This document shows, in pieces, positions 54,413-64,000 of a stretch of DNA of 64,000 nucleotides. Position numbers and translations under genes: made by a program. The stretch's first letter is position 1, and every line of letters starts with the position of its first letter. The DNA is from Metallyticus violacea. Its lineage: Eukaryota > Arthropoda > Insecta > Mantodea > Metallyticidae. The notes beneath the pieces were generated by a model that saw nothing but the letters and a program-made list of their open reading frames with translations, was not told where the DNA came from and ran no database searches. Location: positions 304,144,512 through 304,208,511 of the forward strand of contig CM060846.1 in assembly GCA_030762175.1 (NCBI GenBank), in the 5' to 3' direction.

Positions 54413-55039
54413 TATATTCACATCCTACAAATTTCTATTGCATATCTAATTTCCCATTAATATGTTTATTTGTTTTCATGAATTCATAAACTGTCTCCTT
54501 CACCCATCTTAACCTTTATGTCGCTTAAAAAAGGTCTTTAAATGCCAGAGTCCCACATGACCAAAAAATGTACAGCTATCCCAGGTTTAATTACAGAAAG
54601 AGGAGAAGGAGGAATGTGTATTAAAGCATGACCCCAATTCAATTCTCGAAAACACTAGCTTGTGAATTTACACATTGTGATTGTTACCTAAAGTAAATTA
54701 AGTGATTTTATGCCTAAGTAAATTAAGTGATTTTACATATAATCCTGATGTGATGAATCCAACTTTTAATCAGTTTACTTCTTTACTTCAGAATTTTTTG
54801 CAAAATCACATAAAATATATTGAATAATTATGTGAATTTCCTTACAAGTTTTTTCATTTAAATTTTTTATTTCAAATGCAAAAAATATTTAAAAAACACA
54901 ACTTGCTGGAATATGTATATGGTTGTTCATACATGTCACTAGTGTTTTTGTTTTATTTTGTCTTGTTTACTTCACTAGTGGATATATAAATTAACACAAT
55001 GTACCACATAAAAATTACAGCCATTACTTCTTAGTTGAG
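54413..55039. other. Nothing recognised
   Basis: AT-rich DNA without recognised features. Confidence 0.35.
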
Positions 55040-56660
55040 AAAGTACCCCCTTGTTCCTCTTCCTTTTATGTTTGTCTTCAGGTATTTCATGCTTTAACAT
55101 CCAATAATAACCAGTAAGAATAGTGATGCTTCAGAGTCCCTGGTATCTTCTTTCGAACTCCTACAGATCCTTGTGAAATTATTTGTCTTGCTCCTTACTT
55201 AAAAACCCTATATTTTCAGATAAATAATCCAAGTAAGAAAATAGAAAATTAATTCTGAGACTCATGTTATAACAAAGTTCTTTGTATGCTTCAAGCATGT
55301 TACCTACAATGTTTCTGAAATTATGATCCTTGTTGTTACTCAGAAATTTTGAAACAATTTCACAAAAACATACCCATGCTGCTTTCCCTTTTTCATTCAT
55401 AGTGTTTTTAAATGCAGCATCAGGCATCAGATTCTTTATATCAGGACCATTAAATACACCTTATTTTAATTTGCTTCAGATAGTAGTGGAAATTTCTCAC
55501 ATATGTACTTATACAGCCTTTTTCCTTATTTAAAGCCTTTACAAACTCTTTCATTAAGCCAAGCTTAATGTGGAGAGGTGACAGCAAGACTTTTGGCACA
55601 CAACATTCTTAGAACAGACTTTCAAATTTTCTCAAGGTGGCCAATCTTTCTTAGTCCAGTAATCAACTCTTGCCCTGCTATTCCAAAGATGGAAATTTGG
55701 TAAAGCCAGATTGTCCACCCAGCACCATAACATGAATTTTAAAATCACCTCAAACTTAGCAGTTCTATTCAATGTAGTTCAGTCCCAATAACAGCATTTC
55801 CAAATTTTCATATGAATTTTTAAGGGTCACTGAATAGGCAACAGGCATTGAACCAAAAATGTTTCTGTTATGAAGAACACCTTTAAACTTTGCTTGGATG
55901 CATGAACAGTCTCCATTCATGTGGGTCATAGTTTGGAAGTCCAAGTTTTAACATAAGTTCTTTCACATTACTGCATTATACAAGATGGACCTTATCTTTG
56001 GAAAAAAAAAAAGAATGTAAAATCTATTTCCCATTATCAGTAGCAACAGAACAATGTCTCTGAGCACAGAAGAATTTTTTCTTGCAGTCTAGGACCTGAC
56101 AATGTGGTTAATCTTTAGGGAGGACAGGATTTCACTATAATTCACTCAGGTTAAAACACCCACATTCTGCAGTAGATGGTAGATAGTCACAGTCATTCAA
56201 CACAATTTCCCTCACTTCTACATTAGACTCAAATGAAAATTTTTTAAGATCTTCTGGTCGCACAGGGATTGGTACATCAGGCCCATGGGTACAGGTAAAT
56301 GACTGATCAAACAACTGAATACATGATTTGCTTTTTATTTTTAGAATAGTATTCCTTCACATCACACAAACAAAAGTAGCATTCATTACTATAGTTCGAC
56401 TGCTCTCTCCAAACCATAGGTATTCCAAAAGATAAGAGATGATTTTCTGCCTTTGACCAAATGACAAAGTTTTTCAATGCATGGTCTACATGCTTTGTGT
56501 GGTGCCCAAGCTATAGTTTGATCTTCAAGTTTGATTCCAAAATAGGCATGATATGACTTTTTCACAAAATCTGTGATATTATGCCTACTTAGGGAATGTG
56601 AATTTTTTGCATATATAACAAAAGTGATCTGGACTATTTATACATCCTCGATCCAAAATG
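55040..56660 (-). pseudogene. Decayed copy of an unnamed multicopy arthropod gene family
   Basis: Minus strand, with many shifts: AYFGIKLEDQTIAWAPHKAC then RPCIEKLCHLVKGRKSS (56,470-56,560), WNTYGLERAVEL and a YFCLCDV-like Cys pair (56,370), a proline-rich stretch near 56,280, LGLPNYDPHEWRLFMHPSK (55,910), SYENLEMLLLGLNYIE (55,800), GGQSGFTKFPS, VLLSPLHIKLGLMKEFVKAL (55,540-55,600), and CYNMSLRINFLFSYLDYL with SENIGF (55,210-55,280). I know this set of motifs from proteins present in many copies in arthropod and cnidarian genomes and usually left uncharacterised; the copy number suggests a mobile element. No function is claimed. Confidence 0.6.
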
Positions 56661-57689
56661 GTAAATACTTTGTTACTGTACTAAAAACTCACAACATTCC
56701 ACTCCATTAAAACTTCAAACTGATTTCGTTTACAGATGAAATAGAGATTAATGAAATGTGAGAGGATCCAGACAGGATGTATATGTGCTTGAGATGATAA
56801 GATGTGTCTTTTACAAAGTGGGTGGTTGACATTCCATTTCTCACAAATAAACTTAATGGCAAGGCTGCCCATAATCTTGCTGTAATTTCCTGATCAGCTT
56901 GAACCCCCTATAAGATAAGAAACATCTGGTGTCTTTGGCTTTTACTATAAACACCTTAAAAATGCACACAATATATTCAATTTTCATATTTTGGCATACT
57001 AAAACTGCACATATGATAAAGTATTACAGTTTTAATAATTATGCTATAATATTCAAAATGTGTTATTATAAAAAAAGTCCAAATAACAAAAAAGAAAGAT
57101 GATAGGAATTTTCTGGCTTTGAATTTGATTTTAGCATGCTAGAAATACCCTAAAAACATTCAAATTTTGCAGGCAGTAATTTCATTACAGACTAGCATAA
57201 CTCACAATTCATCATCTTTCTCTCTCATTTTATTGATTTTTTTTATATATATAAAATATTTCACCTTTAATTGGCCGATTAATTCCTTACTCCAAATTTT
57301 TGTGCATAATGCATCAAAACTAAGCTACCATGCTTCCTCCCTTAAGTATCATTGTGAGTAGTGTTACTGGTGATATACCATACAGCCAAGCATATCATGG
57401 TCAATATGCTTCTATAATATATGGAAAATAGTGATGACTTTTCATTTGCAGATATTTTCCTATGAAATTTGCCCACTAAAATCAGAAAAAAATTAACAGT
57501 TTCTATGATACAAACAAAGCTGACTCATTTTTTCCATTAAAGCAAAACATGATAGTATTTTAAAAGTTGTACCACTGCAGGAATGTATATTAATGTATTG
57601 CAGTTTTTTAAAATATATTGATTTTGAAGTGTTCTTTATTTGTTCAATCTGTCAAAGTACAGGTACTATGAAGAAAAAAAGATCTTATA
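56661..57689. other. Nothing recognised
   Basis: AT-rich DNA without recognised features; short ORFs here lack motifs. Confidence 0.35.
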
Positions 57690-58064
57690 TTTAAAAAGGT
57701 GGACAAATCAACAGCCAACTCCATTAATTTGCCACATAAGCAAATGACAAAAAAAGATGATAATCAAGCAATGCACTCCAGCATTTGTTTGTTAGAAGAG
57801 TTTTCTGCAAAAGAAACCTTGCTGAAGCTGTGGAACCGCCTAAATCATTGTTTACAGAATATGGCAGAAGTGGGATAGTGGGGGAAATACTCCCAATAAA
57901 AAATTAAAATACAAAGAAAGTTACTTTAACATGGAATTCAAAGAAATAAGTTATGGTTGCGCTCTCTGCGTGATTTGCAGAAATGTGTTGACCAATAGTT
58001 CCAAGGTTCCTGCTAAACTGTCTATTTCAAGCGAAACTATCCTAAGCTGAAAGATTTTATTTTT

Positions 58065-58125
58065 TTTAATAGTGTTTAATGGCCATTTTAATTACTCAGG
58101 CATCACAGGCAGAAGTTGCAAGATG
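58065..58125 (-). mobile_element. SINE-A tail fragment, inverted
   Basis: On the minus strand: cctgtgatgcctgagtaatt, then atggccattaaacactattaaaaaaa. It matches the SINE-A 3' end and lies inside hAT-1. Confidence 0.6.
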
Positions 58126-58914
58126 AACTGTCTGATTTTTTCAAAAGGAAGTGCAACACAATTTTGGCTTCACAGAAAACCATGACAACACTTGCTAAAA
58201 CCAATTATGAAAATGTATAGTCTAGTGATCGGAAGAAGGTGAGTGCAGGCCAAAGTGCCAGGGGGGCTGGAACTGTTTATCTGCACACGTACAAGTGTAT
58301 GTAGGATACCTATGCTGCCACATGAATGACAGGCTCATATCTGGCAAGTCTGCTGAACTTCTAGCCATGGGCAAGTATCTGAGAACCAATATTTCTTTGT
58401 CAACTGCTGCTAGACAAAACAGTGATATGGCTGATGATGTGAAAGAGACACCTGTCAGTCACATTTGGTGTACCAATAATCACTGCAAGGGGATGAATCA
58501 AATGACATTGCTGGGTTGGCAGTTTTAATAGCATTAGTTTATTATTAACTTATATAGCTATCAGGAGGAGCTTCTTCTTTGCAGACCACTACCAACCAAC
58601 ACATCAGGGGAGGGTTAAATATTTAATCTTTTGGATGAATTCTTGTCATCAAGTTATGTAGATATATGCACTGATGGTGCAAAGGCAATGATGGGTTACA
58701 TGCTGGAGTCAATGCCAAAATTACAGATAAGGCAAAGAACTGTAGCAGCAGCCAATGCGATCTTCATACACGTGAGCTGGTCTCAAGAAAAATGCCTACT
58801 AATGACATAAAAATAATAAAACTATTAAAATCCCAACCTCTTAAAAGCAGGCTCTTCAAACTAATGTGTGAAGATATGAGAAGCCACAATTTGTTGCACA
58901 CTGAAGGTAGCTGA

Positions 58915-59211
58915 CTCAAGGATTTGATTTGGTTTATTTACAGACACTTTTAACATTTCAGGTCATCAGCATCCCATTCAATTCAGGGTGTGAAAAGGTT
59001 GATGTATTTTACTCAGCTCTTCTTTCAGGCTTGAGGTTCTTTTACATCTACAAAATGGGACCCACGGCTTTACTTCCCTTCTGAAGGAAGCCATATTTAG
59101 GATTTTTACGCCTGAAAAAATCCATTGATTATGGCCAGGACTGAACCCAAAATCTTGGGTTTAGGAGGCAAGTATGGTTACCACTACACCACCAGGCTGA
59201 CTGTCTCAAGG
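58915..59211 (-). mobile_element. SINE-B, full length, inverted, with 7-bp target duplication
   Basis: A 283-bp element at 58,922-59,204 between two ctcaagg copies (58,915-58,921 and 59,205-59,211). On the minus strand: tggtgtagtggtaaccatac (box A type), a box B block, ggattttttcaggcgtaaaa, then gatgctgatgacctgaaat and the tail. It gives the most complete SINE-B head and body and lies inside hAT-1. Confidence 0.85.
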
Positions 59212-59972
59212 AAGAGCATTAATAGTGTTTGGTAGAACTACATGTAGAGGTAGCAGAGTTTTCGATGGACCATAACAATCTAAAGGTGATGTTTTTAAAT
59301 TATGAACAATGGTTGTAGAAATTGCCATATATAGCCAAAATATTTAGCATGAATGAAATGAATCCATGATTATCAAAGTTGTTTATGCAAATAACAAAGT
59401 GTCTTGTTTTAAGAGGAAACTTAAATATTGATTGGAGTGCATGAGAAAGGAAGATATTGGCTGCTTCCATTTGACAAAATGCTTCTTGAATGAAAGTAAC
59501 ATCAAGATGCAAGAAAAATTACAGAAAAATAACTCTCGATGCTTTGAAAGACTTGTTTTTTAACATTATATTAAAGTTCTTGATGAATTTAAATGGATAC
59601 TGAATGTGTTTAGCATGGAAGAGGAAAAAAAAGGGGGGGGAAGAAAAAAACATTCAGCTTACTGAATGAAATACAAGGTTCTCATAGATTTGACATTTCA
59701 CATCAAACTAAAAATCATGTTTCAAAGCCAAAGTCTACTGGAGATTTGGCTGCATTTACAAGATAATTTCAAAAGCTTGTCTGAAAAAGCAAAATTAGTA
59801 TTATTGCCTTTCTCAACTACATATTGCTTTGAAGAAAGATTCTCCATCTGTACAGCTACCAAAACAAAATAAAGTAGCAGCTTAAATGCAGAATCAGACA
59901 TTTGCCTGCAATTATCATTAATTGAACCTAAAATAAGAAAACTGTGCAGGTGTTTAATTAAACATTTATATT

Positions 59973-60620
59973 AATTAAATATAAATTGGCACTTGCACAG
60001 TGAAGCTAATCATATAATTGATATCATTATATGATTCAGTTGAACTACACACTCTGCTTCACTTACTTGTCATAATGTATGGAACCGCTTTCTAGAACAT
60101 TTAATTCTTATCTTCAGCCAGGCTAAACTCGGATAATTTGTTGAGCTGTAGGAATGTGTATTCCGCTCTGGTGGCGGTGTGATAAACTTGTAGTTTATGT
60201 TTTCATCTCCGGCAGTGACGAAGTTCATTAGACTCTCTTTGTATTTATAGATGTAAATTTTCTCCCAGGTTGCTAGTTCCGTAGGCCCTTGTACTGATTT
60301 TAATAATTTTGCTTTATTCATTATGTCATGACTTTGCATCCAAAAATGATATGCTACTGCCGATTTCTCTGTTTGCTTGTACTTTATGTTCCTGAAATAT
60401 TCCTTAAACCATGTGCCTGTTTCTCTTTGTTCTTCCAATGTAAATTTTTTCACATTCTGCACAATTTATTTTGTAAATACATGCTTTTTCCTCTTGTGGA
60501 ATACTGCCATTAACATTGTCTATCAGTAAGTTTTAACATTAAATCTATTAATCGGTGCCAACCTGATATTAAAATTTTAAGAATATTCTGAAATTTTTGT
60601 AGCCCATGGATGATATTTGA
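59973..60620 (-). mobile_element. Penelope-like element, inverted left copy (PLE-7L)
   Basis: Minus-strand truncated copy: a GIY-YIG region with CEK(F/I), a YIG block that has become FTLEEQRETGTW, FRNIKYKQTEKSAVAYHFW (60,350) and FITPPPERN. The 3' end carries a hammerhead-like core at 60,080-60,120. It joins PLE-7R head to head near 60,620. The pair is bounded by an imperfect 17-bp repeat aattaaacatt(t/c)atatt at 59,956-59,972 and 62,178-62,194, probably the target duplication. Confidence 0.85.
60080..60120 (-). ncRNA. Hammerhead ribozyme-like core at the PLE-7L end
   Basis: Minus strand: TGG, CTGAAGA, stem II TAAGAAT/GTTCTA with a single bulge, GAA, AGCGGT (from ACCGGT), T, CCA. Compared with PLE-6, the outer stem II pairs have changed together (TG..TG to TA..TA). 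Confidence 0.6.
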
Positions 60621-62177
60621 ACTTTCCAGTCACAAGATTGGAAATGGTATGTGTCTCATCATTAACAACATCAATACTCCTTCTTACTATTTAACAAACT
60701 GGTTAGCTAATAGATTCAAGACATTACCTAAATTTCAAAGCAGGAGTATAAACAATTCATATCAGTTAATAGAAAATTAAGGACACAAACAACATCCCTC
60801 TGACACTCTTAATATCTTTCGATAAAGAATCTCTGTTTGCAAGCATACCAAAAGAAAAATTCTTGATTTATCTACATGGTTGGCTTAAAACAAGTGGAAT
60901 TAAGGATACACACATAAAAGAATACATCAAACTCACAGAAATTTGCCTAAACCAAGTCTATTTTACTTTCAAAGAAAAATTTTATAAACAACAAGCAAGA
61001 ACTTACAATGGGCAGCCCCTTATCTCAATTTCTGGCTAACCTCTTCATGAGTAGATTTGAAAAACACATCAACACAGCTTTTCCATACATATTTAAGGTA
61101 TGGTACAGATATGTCGACGACACATTTGCATAGTTAACAAAAAACTCATTGATGATGCCTTAAAACTTTTGAATATACAAGATAGAAACATATCATTTAC
61201 ATATGAAATAGAAACAGATAACATGCTGCCATTCTTAGGTATTAAAATAATGAAATGTCAATGAAACAGAATACACATGCAAACAATCACATCAAAGATG
61301 ACAGTTTTAACCCCACAAATCACAAACATGCACGTATCAACAGTTTAACACACCGCCTAGTTAACCTACAAATTGGCAAAGAAGAATATTTTAATGAATA
61401 CAAACTAACAGAAGAAACAGCGATTAAAAATGGATATAACAAAGAGCTTGTACACAAAAAAGTACAGAAATTCAATAGACAAAACTTATTAAAGAAATCA
61501 CAACACTTTCAGCAAAAAAAGACAAGACAATTTTTAAAAAATTCAAGTATCATCCATGGGTTACAAAAAATTTCAGAATATTCTTAAAGATTTTAATATC
61601 AGGTTGGCACCGATTAATAGATTTAATTTTAATATTAGTTTGGCACCGATTAATAGATTTTATGTTAAAAGCTTACTGATTTACAATGTTAATGACAGTA
61701 TTCCACAAGAGGAAAAAGCAGGTATTTACAAAATAAATTGTACAGAATGTGAAAAAATTTACATTGGAAAAACATAGAGAAACATAGGCATGCAGATAAA
61801 GGAACATTTAAGGAACATAAAAGTACAAGCAAAGAGAGAAATCTGCAGTGGCATATCATTTTTGGACACAAAATCATGACATAATGAATAAAGTAAAATT
61901 ATTAAAATCAGTACAAGGACCTACGGAACTAGCAACCTGAGAGAAAATCTACATCTAAAAATACAAAGAGAGTCTAATGAACTTCGACACTGCCAGAGAT
62001 GAAAACAAACTACAAGTTTACCACACCACCATCAGAGCAGAATAACATTTCCACAGCTCAACGAATGATCCGAATTTAGCCTGGCTGAAGATGAGAACTA
62101 AATATTCTAGAAACCAGTTATGACAAGTAAGTGAAGCATTAAGAGTGTGTAGTTCAACTGAATCATACAATGATATC
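60621..62177 (+). mobile_element. Penelope-like element, right copy (PLE-7R)
   Basis: Plus-strand copy with the RT from about 60,630: GNGMCLIINNINTPSYYLTNW, a broken motif A, the GQP/MGSPLS region near 61,010, a RYVDDT-like catalytic box near 61,110, then RT end and thumb (DSFNPTNHKHARINSLTHRL, 61,255-61,587), GIY-YIG at about 61,710-61,850 (KAGIYKINCTECEKIYIGKT) and the 3' end with a hammerhead-like core at 62,082-62,119. A 35-bp tandem duplication sits at 61,600-61,665. The frame has several stops. Confidence 0.87.
62082..62119 (+). ncRNA. Hammerhead ribozyme-like core at the PLE-7R end
   Basis: TGG, CTGAAGA, stem II TGAGAAC/ATTCTA with one bulge, GAA, ACCAGT. A deletion removed the stem I partner, so this copy is probably inactive. 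Confidence 0.5.
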
Positions 62178-62194
62178 AATTAAACATTCATATT

Positions 62195-62720
62195 TATTTT
62201 ATGTTATGTCTTAATTTAGTTGAAATGTGGTTAGTAAAATTAAGTAGGAATTGTCTTCTAAATGAATAATAAAAATTTCAAATAATTAATAATGAATAAA
62301 TATGTATTTGAATTGAATTGGATGAAATTATTAAATTGGGGGAACAAAGTTATTGCATGTACCTTATTGTTGCTCTCACCATAACATAAAATCTATTATA
62401 ATGCAAATAGTTTGATTTATTGAGCTTTGAAGAATTTTTATACATGATCAATTTGACAATAACATGTATATTGGTGGTAGTTGAGAATAAATTGAGATGA
62501 TATGATAATTTTTAAAGCTTTTAAAGTATAATTTAATTGCATGAACATTGCCTGTTTAGATATCTCCTTACCTTACAGTCCTTTGCTATTCTTAATAAAG
62601 TTATGAAATAATATTCCTAATTAGATTATAATCTTATGTCTTGAAATATTAATGAAAGGGCTAAGTTAAATAAACAATATTTTTATAATAAAAATAGAAT
62701 TACATAGCCAAAGGTTATTA

Positions 62721-62765
<45 letters not shown>

Positions 62766-63050
62766 TAAATCAAAGATATTATTAAATGTAAAATATAGGT
62801 GAAATGCAATTTTACTAACATTCTATTTGAGATTAAATAGAATACTTTCATAACACTACTCTTAAACACCATTAACTTGTAAGATATATGGTCAGGCTTA
62901 GAGGCTTCACCATAGAAATTGATTCTAAAAAGGGCTCTGCGAGTCAAAATATTTGGGAATTCTGGGTGTAAACTACAAGATTGAATGCACCATTAAGTAC
63001 TAAGTTACATAGTTACATCTGCAAATTCAGTTCAGAGAGGTTTTCTACTG
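62195..63050. other. AT-rich sequence with an (AAT)n microsatellite
   Basis: About 14 aat units at 62,723-62,762. The rest is AT-rich with no recognised feature. Confidence 0.5.
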
Positions 63051-63059
63051 GTGGTACTA

Positions 63060-64000
63060 GTCTGTTCTGCAAATTATGTGAAAAAGTGACCTATTATGAA
63101 AAACGTACTTTATAATCCAACATTTCATAATAGTCAAACATAAATCTGGAATTTCTGAATGGCCAGCCGGAAGATCTATTTAATATCAACAGTGCTTGAA
63201 ACATCCAGCAGGCAATCTTGGTTTTCTCTAAATCTGTGCAAAGCTCTATTAGACTCAGGAATTTCTTTCTGAAAAGTTATAAACCAGTACCTCAAAATGT
63301 TTCTGCAGACATAACATGAGATGTTACATGGCCAACATCATCATTGGAACTATGGAAGCAATGCAATGTGACCCTTTAGCATTTATTTTGACAATGGATG
63401 AGATGGAGAGAGTAAATTTTTCCACAGTGACACAGATGTTTAGAAATTCCTTAATGCTACTCTGGCCAAATGAAATATTTCATGATATCCTATTTTTATC
63501 ACAGATGTAGTACCATATATGAAAAAAGGGTACAAGCCTTGATAATTCTCTCCCTGAAAATGCTCTATCTCACATATCTAACCCACACGCTGTACAGAAT
63601 CACCAAAGAAAGTAGTTTCCATTCACATGTAAACAAGCTGATTTCAAGAACCAAGTCTTCCTAAAATCACCCTCCTAAATCCAGATTTTAAGGACACAGC
63701 ACCAGAGCTTACTTTACTTCCACAGCCAGTTTTGACCAAATGGGAACCAGCATCTATGCTGCCATATATTGCTCCAACATTATGAAGAAGATACATGAAG
63801 TAATGAATGCCATATTAGAAGAGGAATCTGCTTAAGTTCAAGAAGTGAAAAAGTTGCTGTGCCATCAAGAAACCAAAATATTCTGGTATTTATAGTACAA
63901 TATGGTGTGCTACCAGAAGCAATTATGAAACTGGAGAAATAAGGAGGTATGCTGGTGTAATCCATGGTTATTGTTGAAAATGCAGTAATCAGCTGCTAGA
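63060..64000 (+). mobile_element. hAT-type transposase remnant (DUF659-like, hAT-2), runs off the window
   Basis: Plus strand with shifts: a weak N-terminal stretch near 63,150, VSADIT (usually VSxDETTD) near 63,300, RCYMANIIIGTMEAMQ (63,317-63,365), MDEMERVNFSTVTQMF, NSLMLLWPNEIFHDILFL (63,440-63,500), an ISNPHAV stretch (usually LAHGLHRV), VFLKSPS, QPVLTKWEPAS (usually PVLTRWGTW; about 63,720), and YGVLPEAIMKLE (63,900). This is the order seen in hAT transposases with a DUF659 domain. The C-terminus lies to the right of the window. Confidence 0.7.

Larger units (their letters stand above)
57690..59955 (+). mobile_element. hAT-type transposon remnant (hAT-1), interrupted by two SINE pieces
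   Basis: Plus-strand blocks in order: an N-terminal region near 57,750, an MADDVKETPVSHI segment (58,430), YSYQEELLLCRPLPTNTSGE (58,560), VDICTDGAKAMMG (usually VCTDGAPAM; 58,660-58,690), a QCDLHTRELVSRKMPTN block (58,755), SQPLKSRLFKLMCEDM (58,830), then after an inverted SINE-B, LSEKAKLVLLPFSTTYCFEE (59,780-59,830), the hAT dimerisation block. The catalytic Asp region is shifted and broken. It is disrupted by SINE-A and SINE-B insertions, and PLE-7 lies at its right end. Confidence 0.75.

Noticed and set aside
58434..58460. CTGATGATGTGAAAGAG, which looks like a hammerhead core
   Set aside because: It lies in hAT-1 coding sequence (MADDVKET) and lacks a following GAAA with a stem; chance match.
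52413..64000. An upstream RUNDC1 exon to the right of 52,412
   Set aside because: Looked for a minus-strand exon ending in phase 1 with coiled-coil coding; none was convincing among the repeats.
1..64000. CRISPR arrays, operons, attachment sites or other prokaryotic systems
   Set aside because: No regularly spaced short repeats and no prokaryotic gene structure; all repeats are eukaryotic mobile elements.

Overview
The window is nuclear DNA from an animal, very probably an arthropod. It is AT-rich, has long introns with GT/AG splice sites, and is crowded with transposable elements of types common in arthropods: Penelope-like retroelements (PLEs) with GIY-YIG domains, an RNase H-bearing I-type LINE, a second LINE family, mariner and other Tc1/mariner transposons, hAT remnants, and tRNA-derived SINEs. 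Nothing is bacterial: there are no operons, ribosome binding sites or CRISPR arrays. I cannot name the species.

One host gene is supported. Seven small exons on the minus strand, between 52,412 and 10,027, join in phase into about 314 codons that I recognise as the middle and most of the C-terminal half of RUNDC1 (RUN domain-containing protein 1). In gene order they are 52,318-52,412; 30,289-30,379; 21,916-22,031; 21,219-21,355; 17,527-17,725; 11,664-11,870; 10,027-10,124. The first exons and the last exon(s) are not in the window. Introns range from 560 bp to about 22 kb and hold nearly all the repeats.

Layout. 1-11.5 kb: a cluster of PLE copies, one decayed Tc1 element, and the last visible RUNDC1 exon. 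11.6-22 kb: five more RUNDC1 exons with a LINE inserted at 12,470-17,183 (12-bp target duplication), palindromic hammerhead-bearing repeats and a tRNA-derived SINE. 22-33 kb: a long intron with one exon, a Tc1/mariner-type transposon containing a 245-bp purine microsatellite and a SINE, and two more transposase fragments. 33.7-39.5 kb: an almost full-length, GC-richer I-type LINE on the minus strand. 39.7-41.8 kb: a mariner broken by a PLE. 42-49 kb: a PLE-terminus palindrome, SINEs of two families and another transposase. 49.3-52.1 kb: a LINE fragment carrying two nested insertions. 52.3 kb: the most upstream visible RUNDC1 exon. 53-64 kb: a PLE-terminus palindrome, a mariner, an unnamed multicopy arthropod gene family, two hAT remnants, and an inverted PLE pair.

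The most interesting signal is a set of hammerhead-ribozyme-like cores (CTGANGA, a short stem, GAAA) at the ends of the PLEs and of small palindromic elements without coding sequence that look like inverted dimers of PLE ends. Stems I and II show compensatory changes between copies and stem III is palindromic. Hammerheads in PLEs are known. The free-standing inverted dimers with their own target duplications, and a three-arm version at 50,321-50,675, are what I would follow up.
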